This document shows, one piece after another, positions 25,098 to 33,261 of a stretch of DNA of 64,000 nt (positions are counted from its first letter, which is position 1; each line of letters starts with the position of its first letter). The notes beneath the pieces are model-generated. The model did no database searches. It saw only the letters and a program-made list of their open reading frames with translations, and was not told where the DNA came from. The translations under genes were made by a program, and so were the position numbers. Origin of the DNA: Crocinitomicaceae bacterium (GTDB taxonomy: Bacteria; Bacteroidota; Bacteroidia; Flavobacteriales_D; Crocinitomicaceae); contig JANQWC010000005.1 of the NCBI GenBank assembly GCA_030730025.1, forward strand, positions 81,886 to 145,885, in the 5' to 3' direction.

Positions 25098-26434
25098 TAA
25101 ATGTTGTTCGTTTTAAGAAAGTGGTAAAGCAAACGGATGCCGGCGCCTGTTCCGCCCTCGCCCTTGTAATTTTCTGGCGCATCTAGCCAAGCTGGGCCAG
25201 CGATATCCATATGGATATAAGGAGCTTCTACGAAATGTTCCAAGAATTTTCCGGCTGAAATCATACCGGCGTTTGGCCCGCCAATATTTTTGAGATCGGC
25301 AATTTTGGACTTCATGTGTTTTTTGTAGTCGTCCCAGAAAGGGAAGCGAACCACGCGCTCGTGAACCGCCGTAGCGCTTTTCTCGAGGTTTTCAAAAATG
25401 CTGTCAGCAGCGTTGCCCATCACGATGCTCGCTTCGGTGCCAATTGCACGAAGGGCCGCGCCGGTGAGTGTAGCTGCGTCAATAACAAGTGCAGGCTTGA
25501 ATTTTTTGGAGTAAGCTAAGGCGTCGGCGAGGATCATGCGGCCCTCTGCGTCGGTATTGAGCACCTCTACTGTAGTGCCGTCAAACATGGTAATGACATC
25601 ACCTGGCGCATACGCGTTGCCACCCGGACGATTGTCTGTGGCGGGCAAGAGCGCTACGATATGCACTGGTAATTTTTGCAAAGCTGCTAAATAAACAACA
25701 GCTGCCATGGTAGCCGCGCCCGCCATATCGCCTTTCATGGTGTCCATGCTGCCTGGCGTTGGCTTTAAGCTAAGGCCTCCGGTATCGTAAACAACACCTT
25801 TTCCGACCAAAACAATCGGTTGTTTGTTGGTGGCATTTTTGGGCTTGTATTCCGCAATGGTAAATGTTGGCGGATCAATAGAGCCTTTGTTCACGGCAAG
25901 TAAACCGCCCATTTTGAGGGTTTCGATTTGTGTTTCTTCGAGTACTTTGACATCAAAGTTGGCTTCTTCGCCCATCTCGACAACCGCTTGCGCCAGTTGT
26001 TCGGCGTTGAGGTGTGACACCGGGGTGTTGACGAGGTCGCGCGCTTTGAACACCGCTTTGGCCATGTGTTGGAGTTCGGTGATTTGTGCTGCACTGAGCG
26101 TTGCTTTGATCATCACTTCAGTGAATTTGGCCACCTCTGGCTTGCTGAAATGCTGGGTAAAGCGGTAACTTGAAAGCAAAAGTCCTTCGAGCAAAGCATA
26201 AGCTTCTTCAGGTGTTCCGTTTTCGAGCAAAAGCGACGTTTGGGCGTCGTGTAAATGTTTTTCTATGGTGTGGGCGTGAATGCGGATTTGTTCTAAATCT
26301 TGCCCCTCTTGGATTTCGAAAGCAAAGCCCTCTTGGGTTTTGAAATAGTCAAAATCTTTGCCTGCTTCTGTTTTAGCGACAAAGCGAACAACTGCACTAG
26401 GTGTATTTTTTGATTTTTTAGTCAGAACTAACAT
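25097..26434 (-). CDS. Leucyl aminopeptidase (M17 family)
   Basis: A 445-residue cytosolic metallo-aminopeptidase that removes N-terminal residues from peptides using two metal ions. The M17 signature NTDAEGRMILADALAYS is present near residue 300, and the metal and catalytic Lys region lies in VLVGKGVVYDTGGLSLKP. The ATG at 26434 is used because an in-frame start at 26452 would fall inside the predicted -7 element (26450-26457). The gene lies between mutY and pdxA. Confidence 0.92.
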   Translation of the reverse strand: MLVLTKKSKNTPSAVVRFVAKTEAGKDFDYFKTQEGFAFEIQEGQDLEQIRIHAHTIEKHLHDAQTSLLLENGTPEEAYALLEGLLLSSYRFTQHFSKPEVAKFTEVMIKATLSAAQITELQHMAKAVFKARDLVNTPVSHLNAEQLAQAVVEMGEEANFDVKVLEETQIETLKMGGLLAVNKGSIDPPTFTIAEYKPKNATNKQPIVLVGKGVVYDTGGLSLKPTPGSMDTMKGDMAGAATMAAVVYLAALQKLPVHIVALLPATDNRPGGNAYAPGDVITMFDGTTVEVLNTDAEGRMILADALAYSKKFKPALVIDAATLTGAALRAIGTEASIVMGNAADSIFENLEKSATAVHERVVRFPFWDDYKKHMKSKIADLKNIGGPNAGMISAGKFLEHFVEAPYIHMDIAGPAWLDAPENYKGEGGTGAGIRLLYHFLKTNNI

Positions 26435-26449
26435 CTTGTTGATTTTGTA

Positions 26450-26457
26450 CAAAGTTA
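26450..26457 (-). promoter_or_regulatory. -7 promoter element of the leucyl aminopeptidase gene
   Basis: Minus strand TAACTTTG, a perfect TAnnTTTG, 15 bases before the ATG at 26434. It decides the start codon by excluding 26452. Confidence 0.5.
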
Positions 26458-26479
26458 AAAAGAATGAAGCTGCACACCC

Positions 26480-27499
26480 TTAAAATAATTCGCCGCTGTG
26501 CGCAATCAGGAATTTGTCGATCAAACGCGGTATCGGATGGTCTGTCAACGCTTTTAAATCGAGCATTAGATAATTTGATTTGAAATTTTCTTTTGGTGTT
26601 GTTTTGATAAAGTAAGCTTCAATCCTTTGATGCGTCAAGACGTGCTGAAACCTTTCCCCAATGATTTGTTCGCCTCCTAAATATGCTAGCATTTCGTCGA
26701 GCGTATCAAATTCTGTCAATGGAAACTCATAGAGCCCCTCCCAAATATCTTTTGGCCCTCTTTTCGAAAAAGCGAGTTCATTTTGTGCATTCGCCAGGAT
26801 ATGATAGACAAAAAACCGCTTCCTTACCTTGACTTTTTTAAGTTTAAGCGGAAGTTGAGCAACTTTATTTGAAAGCAAGGCCATACAAGATTCTTGGACC
26901 GGACAAACCGCACAATTTGGTGAAACGGGCTTGCATTGAAGTGCGCCGAATTCCATAATGGCTTGATTGTGTAGCGCCGGGTTGTGCTGATCCAATAGCT
27001 CGCCAGCCAGCGCTTCAAATTGGCGCTTGCCTTCTGGTGAGTTAATAGCCAAGTCTACGCCGAAATACCGACTCAAGACCCGAAAGACATTGCCATCCAC
27101 AACTGCGTGGGGCAAATTGAAGGCAAACGACGCAATAGCCGCAGCCGTGTATGGCCCTACGCCTTTCAATTTGAGTAAGTCTTGATAGGTCTTTGGGAAC
27201 TCGCCATTGTGCTCCAGTGTAAGCTGTTGTGCTGTTGCGTGTAAATTTCGCCCTCGACTGTAGTAACCCAAGCCCTGCCACAAATTGAGTACTTCTTGTT
27301 GCGCAGCGTTGGCCAAATCTTGAACGGTTGGGAAGGTTTTTGTGAATCTCTGGTAATACGGCAAGCCTTGATCGACGCGGGTTTGCTGCAAAATGATTTC
27401 GCTCAACCAGATGAAATAGGGGTCTTGGGTATGTCGCCAAGGCAAGTCTCTCTGATGATCTTTGTACCAGTCTTGAAGTGCTTGCCGAAGTGCGTTCAT
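26480..27499 (-). CDS. mutY: A/G-specific adenine DNA glycosylase
   Basis: A 339-residue base-excision-repair enzyme that removes adenine mispaired with 8-oxoguanine. It has the helix-hairpin-helix LKGVGPYTAAAIASFAF with the following catalytic Asp in AVVDGNVFRVLSR, the four-Cys iron-sulfur loop (C-x6-C-x2-C-x5-C in CKPVSPNCAVCPVQESC) and a C-terminal NUDIX-like domain (about residues 225-335) that reads 8-oxoG. The start ATG at 27499 gives the normal N-terminus with LPWRHTQDPYFIWLSEIILQQT. Divergent from HU. Confidence 0.95.
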   Translation of the reverse strand: MNALRQALQDWYKDHQRDLPWRHTQDPYFIWLSEIILQQTRVDQGLPYYQRFTKTFPTVQDLANAAQQEVLNLWQGLGYYSRGRNLHATAQQLTLEHNGEFPKTYQDLLKLKGVGPYTAAAIASFAFNLPHAVVDGNVFRVLSRYFGVDLAINSPEGKRQFEALAGELLDQHNPALHNQAIMEFGALQCKPVSPNCAVCPVQESCMALLSNKVAQLPLKLKKVKVRKRFFVYHILANAQNELAFSKRGPKDIWEGLYEFPLTEFDTLDEMLAYLGGEQIIGERFQHVLTHQRIEAYFIKTTPKENFKSNYLMLDLKALTDHPIPRLIDKFLIAHSGELF

Positions 27500-27552
27500 A
27501 ATTTATTTTAGAAATTTTGTCCGAAAATTACGCATATATACTTTCTGTGGAG

Positions 27553-27560
27553 TATTTTTG
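27553..27560 (+). promoter_or_regulatory. -7 promoter element of the HU gene
   Basis: TATTTTTG, a perfect TAnnTTTG, 38 bases before the HU ATG, followed by a C-run and an AT-rich leader. Confidence 0.5.
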
Positions 27561-27598
27561 CCCCCGCAATTAATCACCAAATCAATTAACTCAGAGAT

Positions 27599-27889
27599 AT
27601 GACAAAAGCGGATATCGTTGCAAATATTGCAGAAGAAACCGGATTGGAAAGAGCAGAAGCACTTCGTGCAGTAGAAGCTTTTATGAACAACATTAAAGCT
27701 TCTATGGCAGACGGAAAAAACGTGTACCTACGTGGGTTTGGAAGTTTTGTGGTCAAGGAGCGCGCTCAAAAAACAGGACGCAACATCTCTAAAAACACCA
27801 CAATCATCATTCCAGCACACAACATACCATCTTTCAAGCCTTCTAAAACCTTTGTAGACGAGGTGAAGAACAAGGTTAAAGTAAAATAA
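27599..27889 (+). CDS. HU/IHF-family DNA-binding protein
   Basis: A 96-residue histone-like protein, the normal size for HU. The body holds the family motif GFGSFVVKERAQKTGRN (residues 45-61) followed by the beta-arm region with IIIPAHNIPSFKPSKTF. It bends and compacts DNA as a dimer. It starts 99 bases from the divergent mutY gene and is followed by a strong hairpin terminator at 27922-27950. Confidence 0.95.
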   Translation: MTKADIVANIAEETGLERAEALRAVEAFMNNIKASMADGKNVYLRGFGSFVVKERAQKTGRNISKNTTIIIPAHNIPSFKPSKTFVDEVKNKVKVK

Positions 27890-27915
27890 GTTTTCTTTTT
27901 TTCTGAAATTTGTAT

Positions 27916-27923
27916 TACCTTTG
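27916..27923 (+). promoter_or_regulatory. -7 promoter element before the small basic ribosomal-type gene
   Basis: TACCTTTG, a perfect TAnnTTTG, 64 bases before the ATG at 27988, with a T-rich stretch at the -33 position. Its last two bases are the first two of the HU terminator stem. Confidence 0.5.
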
Positions 27924-27950
27924 CACTCCCTTTACGGGGGTGCATTTTTT
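27922..27950 (+). terminator. Rho-independent terminator of the HU gene
   Basis: Nine-base stem TGCACTCCC/GGGGGTGCA (one T-G wobble) with loop TTTAC, followed by six T. It ends transcription 33 bases past the HU stop codon. Confidence 0.85.
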
Positions 27951-27987
27951 ATTTGTAACAAAGTACTAAACATATAACCTTCTCATT

Positions 27988-28080
27988 ATGCCAAGCGGTA
28001 AAAAAAGAAAAAGACATAAGATGGCGACGCACAAGCGTAAAAAAAGACTTAGAAAAAATCGCCACAAGAAGAAGAAATAA
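27988..28080 (+). CDS. 30-residue highly basic ribosomal-type protein (AURKAIP1/COX24-domain-like)
   Basis: A short ORF starting ATG at 27988, encoding 30 residues, about two thirds of them Lys, Arg or His (MPSGKKRKRHKMATHKRKKR then LRKNRHKKKK). This pattern, with MATHKRKKRLRK in the middle, is conserved in Bacteroidota and matches the AURKAIP1/COX24 (DUF1713) domain of the mitochondrial small-subunit protein mS38, so a ribosomal role is likely. It has its own TACCTTTG promoter and lies 83 bases before rng. It is too short for most gene callers. Confidence 0.8.
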   Translation: MPSGKKRKRHKMATHKRKKRLRKNRHKKKK

Positions 28081-28163
28081 TCCTTCTTTCTTTCATGTAA
28101 ACGCATAGAGAGCTCATTGATATTTCTTTGAGCTTTCATTGTTTCACCTATAAACAATTTCAA

Positions 28164-29711
28164 GTGAATTTAGAACTCGTTGTAGACGCCCGTTCAAACG
28201 GCGTCTGGATAGCATTGCTACGCGACGGGAAGTTAATTGAGTTGCACGAAGATCGCGGCAACACAGACTTCTCTGTAGGCGACATCTATCTCGGACGGGT
28301 ACGTCGTGTTGCCAATGGCCTCAATGCGGCTTTTGTTGATGTCGGATATGAAAAGGATGCCTTTTTACATTACCACGACCTCGGCCCACAATACGTTTCT
28401 TTCTCAAAGTACGTAAAAGAAAGCATCAACGGAAAGCAAAATGTTGCAGACCTCCAATACTTCAAACTAGAAAAAGAAATCTCAAAAGAAGGTAAAGTAT
28501 CCAATACCTTGTCTTCTTCTCAAGCTATCCTGGTTCAGGTGGCCAAAGAACCCATTTCTCAAAAAGGCCCACGCTTGAGCTCCGAAGTGACGCTCGCTGG
28601 CCGCTATCTAGTTCTCGTACCCTTTTCAGAGAAAATTTCTGTGAGTCAAAAAATCAAAGACAGCGCCGAAAAGGAGCGTCTGAAAGAACTCATGGACCGC
28701 ATCAAGCCCAAGAATTTTGGTGTCATTATTCGTACCGTTGCCGAAAACAAATCGACCGCCGACCTCGAGGCCGATCTCAGCAACCTTTTAGAAAAATGGC
28801 GCACCCTCCATGCGAACCTCAAAGGTGCTCAGCCACCAAGACGCGTCCTCGGAGAACTCAACACGACCAATTCCATTTTGCGCGATTTGCTCAATGGCAA
28901 CTTTACCAATATACACGTCAACGACGAAACCATGGCCCTTCAAATGAAGGACTACATTTCAGAAATTGCACCAGGTCGCGAGAAAATCGTGCGTCACTAC
29001 GACAACCGCATTGGTATTTTTGAACGCTTCGGCATCAACAAGCAAATCAAAACATTATTCGGTAAAAAAGTGCCGTTGCCAAGCGGAGGCTACCTCATCA
29101 TTGAGCACACCGAAGCCATGCACGTCATCGACGTCAATAGCGGCAACCGCAAAGGTGCCGATGGCCAAGAATCCAATGCACTTTCCACCAACATTGAAGC
29201 GGCAGAAGAAGTTGCACGCGTGTTGCAGCTCCGCGACATGGGCGGCATCATCTGTGTCGATTTCATCGACATGCACGAGCGCGAAAACAACAAGATCCTC
29301 TTTGACAAAATGAAGGAATTCATGAAATCAGACCGTGCCAAGCACAACATGATTCCACCTTCTAAATTTGGCATCATCGAGATCACGCGCCAACGCGTTC
29401 GCCCAGAAACCGATATCCAAACCCACGAAACTTGCCCAACCTGTAACGGCAGCGGCGAGGTGCAGGCCAGTATCCTTTTTGCAGAAGAAATCGAAAACAA
29501 CTTGGCTTACCTGCTCAACGATCGCGGCATGCGCGGCATTACCTTGCTCGTGCACCCGTACTTAGAGGCCTTCTTCAAAAATGGCCTTTGGAGTCGTCAG
29601 TTGCAGTGGTTTTTCAAATTCAAAACCTGGATTCCAGTGCGCGGGGTAACTGCCAATCACTTATTGCAGTACACTTTCGTCGACAAAGAGAACAACGAAA
29701 TACCGCTCTAA
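28164..29711 (+). CDS. rng: Ribonuclease E/G family protein (RNase G)
   Basis: A 515-residue endoribonuclease. GTG at 28164 is chosen because MNLELVVDARSNGVWIALLR is the normal family start; an ATG 36 bases upstream adds an odd extension. An S1 RNA-binding domain follows (GDIYLGRVRRVANGLNAAFV, about residues 30-115 with an insert), then the catalytic core with HVIDVNSGNRKG and CVDFIDMHER (the two metal-binding Asp) and the zinc-link CPTCNGSGEV near residue 428. It processes rRNA and decays mRNA. The length fits RNase G rather than full RNase E. recX starts right after its stop. Confidence 0.93.
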   Translation: MNLELVVDARSNGVWIALLRDGKLIELHEDRGNTDFSVGDIYLGRVRRVANGLNAAFVDVGYEKDAFLHYHDLGPQYVSFSKYVKESINGKQNVADLQYFKLEKEISKEGKVSNTLSSSQAILVQVAKEPISQKGPRLSSEVTLAGRYLVLVPFSEKISVSQKIKDSAEKERLKELMDRIKPKNFGVIIRTVAENKSTADLEADLSNLLEKWRTLHANLKGAQPPRRVLGELNTTNSILRDLLNGNFTNIHVNDETMALQMKDYISEIAPGREKIVRHYDNRIGIFERFGINKQIKTLFGKKVPLPSGGYLIIEHTEAMHVIDVNSGNRKGADGQESNALSTNIEAAEEVARVLQLRDMGGIICVDFIDMHERENNKILFDKMKEFMKSDRAKHNMIPPSKFGIIEITRQRVRPETDIQTHETCPTCNGSGEVQASILFAEEIENNLAYLLNDRGMRGITLLVHPYLEAFFKNGLWSRQLQWFFKFKTWIPVRGVTANHLLQYTFVDKENNEIPL

Positions 29712-30182
29712 ATGTCGGCGCCTCGTGCCTATGACCTTACACAAATGCTTCAGAAATCTGAGGCATTTTGTGCTTATCAGGAGCGCTGTAGTTTTGAAGT
29801 CATTGAAAAACTCAAGCGCATGGGCGCCGAGGATGGCGAAGTATTGCAAGTACTGAACTCCCTAATCGACAACAAATTTCTAGACGATGTCCGCTTTGCC
29901 CATGCCTATGCGGTTGGTAAGCTGCGCATCAAACACTGGGGCGTCAATAAAATCAAGCAAGGATTGCAACTCAAGCGTTTGGACCGCGACCTGATCGCAC
30001 AAGCTGTTTCAGACTTGTATGCGCAAGAAGATTACTTTGGTATACTCAAAGAAGTTGCCGAAAGAAAGTGGCGAGAACTCTATAAAGAAAAAGACCCCTG
30101 GATGCGCAAGCAAAAGCTGTATCGCTTCTTGGCATCCAGGGGTTTTAATTACGACGAATTTTCAGATCTGAAATTCGCTTAA
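29712..30182 (+). CDS. recX: RecX regulatory protein
   Basis: A 156-residue helical protein of the RecX family, which binds RecA filaments and limits their activity. Three helical repeats are visible with the family start AYDLTQMLQKSEAFCAYQER, LNSLIDNKFLDDVRFAHAYA and HWGVNKIKQGLQLKRLDRDL. It follows rng with no gap. The last 90 bases of coding hold a 12-bp perfect inverted repeat (30094-30143) that looks like a terminator, with only 8 bases between its stop and the convergent thioredoxin-like gene. Confidence 0.9.
   Translation: MSAPRAYDLTQMLQKSEAFCAYQERCSFEVIEKLKRMGAEDGEVLQVLNSLIDNKFLDDVRFAHAYAVGKLRIKHWGVNKIKQGLQLKRLDRDLIAQAVSDLYAQEDYFGILKEVAERKWRELYKEKDPWMRKQKLYRFLASRGFNYDEFSDLKFA
30094..30143. 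terminator. Hairpin inside the recX 3' coding end, candidate bidirectional terminator
   Basis: Perfect inverted repeat ACCCCTGGATGC (30094-30105) and GCATCCAGGGGT (30132-30143) with a 26-base loop. On the plus strand it is followed by TTTTAATT, on the minus strand by CTTTTTCTTT. No other terminator is visible between the convergent recX and thioredoxin-like genes. Confidence 0.5.
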
Positions 30183-30190
30183 AGCTTGAT

Positions 30191-30658
30191 TTATTTTGAC
30201 TTGATGACGGTAGTAGCGCCGCCGATCCAGTTGGCTGGCCCACCAGCTTCGTAGCCTTTAGAGCCAAGTGGTGCTAAATTCATTTTGCCATCGCTGAGTT
30301 TTTCTGGCTTCACAAACCAGCAAGTAGGGTAGCCACGAACGGCAAATTGTTGTTGGAGTGTGCGGTTTTGCGTTTTGATGGCTTCGGTTTGTGGTTTGGA
30401 GCGCGGGAAGTCGAGCTCGACAAGAATGATGTTTTCTTTGGCCCATGCTTCAAACTCTGGGGTGTTAAATACTTCTTTTTGAAGACGAACACACCATCCG
30501 CACCAATCAGAACCAGTAAAAAACAACATCATTGGTTTGTTTTCTTTCTTCGCGATAGCCGTTGCCTCATTGACATCGGTATACCATTTTAGGGCCGTTT
30601 TTTGAGCAAAACCTAGTTGAGCTACAACTAGCATCGTAAATAGAGCGATAGTTTTCAT
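30191..30658 (-). CDS. Secreted thioredoxin-like protein (CGWC motif)
   Basis: A 155-residue protein with signal peptide (MKTIALFTMLVVAQLGFAQ) and a thioredoxin fold. Its redox centre is FTGSDWCGWCVRLQKEVF, the WCGWC form seen in the DUF255/thioredoxin_7 families; VRGYPTCWFV carries the cis-proline. It would act on disulfides or metals in the periplasm. The ATG at 30658 is chosen because only it starts the signal peptide. The gene is divergent from the TonB receptor and convergent with recX. Confidence 0.85.
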   Translation of the reverse strand: MKTIALFTMLVVAQLGFAQKTALKWYTDVNEATAIAKKENKPMMLFFTGSDWCGWCVRLQKEVFNTPEFEAWAKENIILVELDFPRSKPQTEAIKTQNRTLQQQFAVRGYPTCWFVKPEKLSDGKMNLAPLGSKGYEAGGPANWIGGATTVIKSK

Positions 30659-30674
30659 GTTAATTTTTTTTTCT

Positions 30675-30682
30675 AAAGTTAA
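30675..30682 (-). promoter_or_regulatory. Candidate -7 element of the thioredoxin-like gene
   Basis: Minus strand TAACTTTA, one base off TAnnTTTG, 16 bases before the ATG at 30658. Confidence 0.3.
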
Positions 30683-30749
30683 GGATAAAACCGCCACTAG
30701 ACAAAAACCGTGCAAAAGTTGTCTGCACACAAGTGTTGTCAATTTTTTT

Positions 30750-30757
30750 TATATTCG
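30750..30757 (+). promoter_or_regulatory. Candidate -7 element of the TonB-dependent receptor gene
   Basis: TATATTCG, one base off TAnnTTTG, 17 bases before the ATG at 30775. Confidence 0.3.
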
Positions 30758-30774
30758 TTTCTAAATTGCTTCCT

Positions 30775-33219
30775 ATGAAACTACAATTACTATTCCTTTT
30801 TTCTTTTATAAATCTTTTGATTTTCGCGCAGTTGCCTACCCAAACCGTCCGCGGAACGGTGTTTGACAGCGAAACCAACTTTCCATTAACAGGCGCCAAA
30901 GTACTTATTGAAGTGGCTGGTCAGAAATATATGGCTGCAGCTGGCACCGATGGTACGTTTGCCATCGCTAAAGTACCAGTAGGCAAGCACCAATTGAATG
31001 CTTCTGCACCTTTTTATGATGCCAGAACGCTAACGGTGGAGGTCAGTTCCGGACGAGAACTCATTGTTCAAATTCCTTTGCAAGAGAAGGTCTCAGAACA
31101 GCAAGAAGTACGCGTAGTGGGCCGCAAACAAGGAGAGGTCCTCAATGAAATGGCCGTGTTGTCTGCTCAGCAGTTCAGCGTTGAAGAAACCAACCGCTAT
31201 CCGGGTTCGCGCATGGACCCCGCGCGCATGGCTTCTAACTTTGCTGGTGTAAACGGCGCCGACGACTCTCGCAACGATATCGTGGTGCGTGGTAACTCAC
31301 CGCTTGGCGTTATTTACCGCGTTGAGGGCATCGACATCCCCAATCCGAATCACTTTGCTATTTCTGGCACATCAGGCGGTCCGGTATCGCTACTCAACAA
31401 CAAAATATTGGGCAACTCCGACTTTTTCATGAGTGCCTTTCCAGCCGAATACGGCAATAGTTTGTCTGGTGTTTTTGACCTCAAACTAAGAAGCGGTAAC
31501 AGCAACCAACATGAATTCACTGGTCAGTTTGGTTTATTGGGCACCGAATTCTTGGCTGAAGGTCCTTTGAGCAAAGACAGCAAGTCGAGCTACTTAGTGA
31601 TGGGCCGTTACTCAACGCTAACGATTTTCCAAAAACTCAATATCAATTTAGGAACCGATGCCATTCCGAAGTACTTCGACGGCGCCTTTAAATTCAACTG
31701 GATGCTCAAAAATGGCGGGCAGCTGTCTTTCTTCGGCATGGGTGGTAATTCAGACATCGCAATTGAAATCTCTGGTTTCAAAGAATACACCGAAGATCTT
31801 TATGGCGAGGGCGACCGCGACCAATATTTCGGAACCAGCATGATCACTTCTGGCTTGAATTACAAAAAGAGCCTCAATGAGAAGACCTTCATTTCGTCTA
31901 CTTTGGCCTACAGTCAAGAAATTCAGCAAACCGATCACAATTACCTGCGCAATCGCCGCTTGGATACTTTGACGCAAGAAATCACTTTTGATACGCTTTA
32001 TCCGATGATGGCCTATGATTTTAAAGTGCAAAAAATCAGTGGCTACACAGCGCTCAATCACAAGTTCAACAAACAACATTTATTGAAGGCAGGTTTGAGC
32101 TTTGATCTCATTTCGATGAACTTCCTCGATTCTTGCCTATACGACCTCGATGAGCCAGACAACTATGAATTGCGCTGGAACTACCAAGGAACAGCAGCCA
32201 TTGTTCAACCTTTTGTACAGTGGAAATGGCGCATTTCTGATCAAATGGATTTTACGGCAGGTGTGCACGCGCAGTATTTCACGCTCACCAATAGCATCAG
32301 CCCGTTTGAGCCACGTGTAGGTTGGAAATACCGCATGAGTAATGGTCAAGCCATTTCTGCTGGAGGCGGTCTGCACAGTATGATCCAACCGTATTACACT
32401 TATGCCTACAAGGTATTGCCAGGCACCAATAATCCGAATAGCAACATCAACATGGATTTCTCGCGCAGCGCGCATTCCGGAATTGGCTATGAGAAATCTT
32501 TTAACAAAGGATTCAATATCAAAACGGAAGCTTATTACCAATACCTCTATAATATTCCGGTAACCGTTGCGCCTTCTGCTTTCTCTATGATCAATGTAGG
32601 CAGTGGCTTCTCTCGTTTGTTTGTCGATCAACTCCAAAATACGGGCGACGGCTACAACTATGGTTTGGAGCTCACAGTTCAGAAATATTTCGACAAGACC
32701 TTCTTCTTCTTGTTCTCCGGAACGGTCTACAACTCTCAGTACCGCGGCAGCGATATGGTGTGGCGCAATACTTCATATAACGGAAACTACGTTGTCAATT
32801 TCTTAGGCGGTAAAGAATTCAAAGTAGGTGAGCGCAGCATTATTGGCATCGGTGGAAAAGTAACAGCCGCAGGTGGCAAGCGCTATGGTTTGGTAGATAT
32901 CGAGACTTCTACCGACATGAAAGAAATCATCTTCCAAGACTCTATGTTCAATGACTTGCAGTTCAGAGATTACTTCCGCGCCGACCTCAAGATTTCTTGG
33001 CGCAAAAACGCCGACCGCGTTACCCACGAGTTTGGCTTGGATTTAGTGAATATCCTCGGTACTAAAAACCTACTGACTTTAGCTTATCGCCCACCACTCA
33101 CTGCCCAAGATTTTGCCGCCCAACAAAACGGTACTTTCTTGCCGTACTCAGAAAAAACCCAGTTGGGCTTCTTCCCGATTTTCTATTACAAAATCGACTT
33201 TAGGGCACATACTAAATAA
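30775..33219 (+). CDS. TonB-dependent receptor with carboxypeptidase-regulatory-like N-domain
   Basis: An 814-residue outer-membrane receptor: signal peptide (about residues 1-18), a beta-sandwich CarboxypepD_reg-like domain (TVRGTVFDSETNFPLTGAKV, residues 22-110), a plug domain (RNDIVVRGNSPLGVIYRVEG near 178) and a long beta-barrel ending in an aromatic-rich strand (FPIFYYKIDF). It would import a ligand using TonB energy. No SusD partner, peptidase or siderophore gene flanks it, so the ligand is unknown. The ATG at 30775 gives the signal peptide. Confidence 0.9.
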   Translation: MKLQLLFLFSFINLLIFAQLPTQTVRGTVFDSETNFPLTGAKVLIEVAGQKYMAAAGTDGTFAIAKVPVGKHQLNASAPFYDARTLTVEVSSGRELIVQIPLQEKVSEQQEVRVVGRKQGEVLNEMAVLSAQQFSVEETNRYPGSRMDPARMASNFAGVNGADDSRNDIVVRGNSPLGVIYRVEGIDIPNPNHFAISGTSGGPVSLLNNKILGNSDFFMSAFPAEYGNSLSGVFDLKLRSGNSNQHEFTGQFGLLGTEFLAEGPLSKDSKSSYLVMGRYSTLTIFQKLNINLGTDAIPKYFDGAFKFNWMLKNGGQLSFFGMGGNSDIAIEISGFKEYTEDLYGEGDRDQYFGTSMITSGLNYKKSLNEKTFISSTLAYSQEIQQTDHNYLRNRRLDTLTQEITFDTLYPMMAYDFKVQKISGYTALNHKFNKQHLLKAGLSFDLISMNFLDSCLYDLDEPDNYELRWNYQGTAAIVQPFVQWKWRISDQMDFTAGVHAQYFTLTNSISPFEPRVGWKYRMSNGQAISAGGGLHSMIQPYYTYAYKVLPGTNNPNSNINMDFSRSAHSGIGYEKSFNKGFNIKTEAYYQYLYNIPVTVAPSAFSMINVGSGFSRLFVDQLQNTGDGYNYGLELTVQKYFDKTFFFLFSGTVYNSQYRGSDMVWRNTSYNGNYVVNFLGGKEFKVGERSIIGIGGKVTAAGGKRYGLVDIETSTDMKEIIFQDSMFNDLQFRDYFRADLKISWRKNADRVTHEFGLDLVNILGTKNLLTLAYRPPLTAQDFAAQQNGTFLPYSEKTQLGFFPIFYYKIDFRAHTK

Positions 33220-33237
33220 TGGCTTCTAAATTCCTGC

Positions 33238-33245
33238 TAACTTTG
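33238..33245 (+). promoter_or_regulatory. -7 promoter element of the HAD-like gene
   Basis: TAACTTTG, a perfect TAnnTTTG, 16 bases before the ATG at 33262. Confidence 0.5.
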
Positions 33246-33261
33246 TATAATAATACAGGTT

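Noticed and set aside
27516..27545. TTTTG with TATACTTTC as the HU promoter
   Set aside because: The TATTTTTG element at 27553-27560 fits the -7 consensus perfectly; the other lacks the TTTG.
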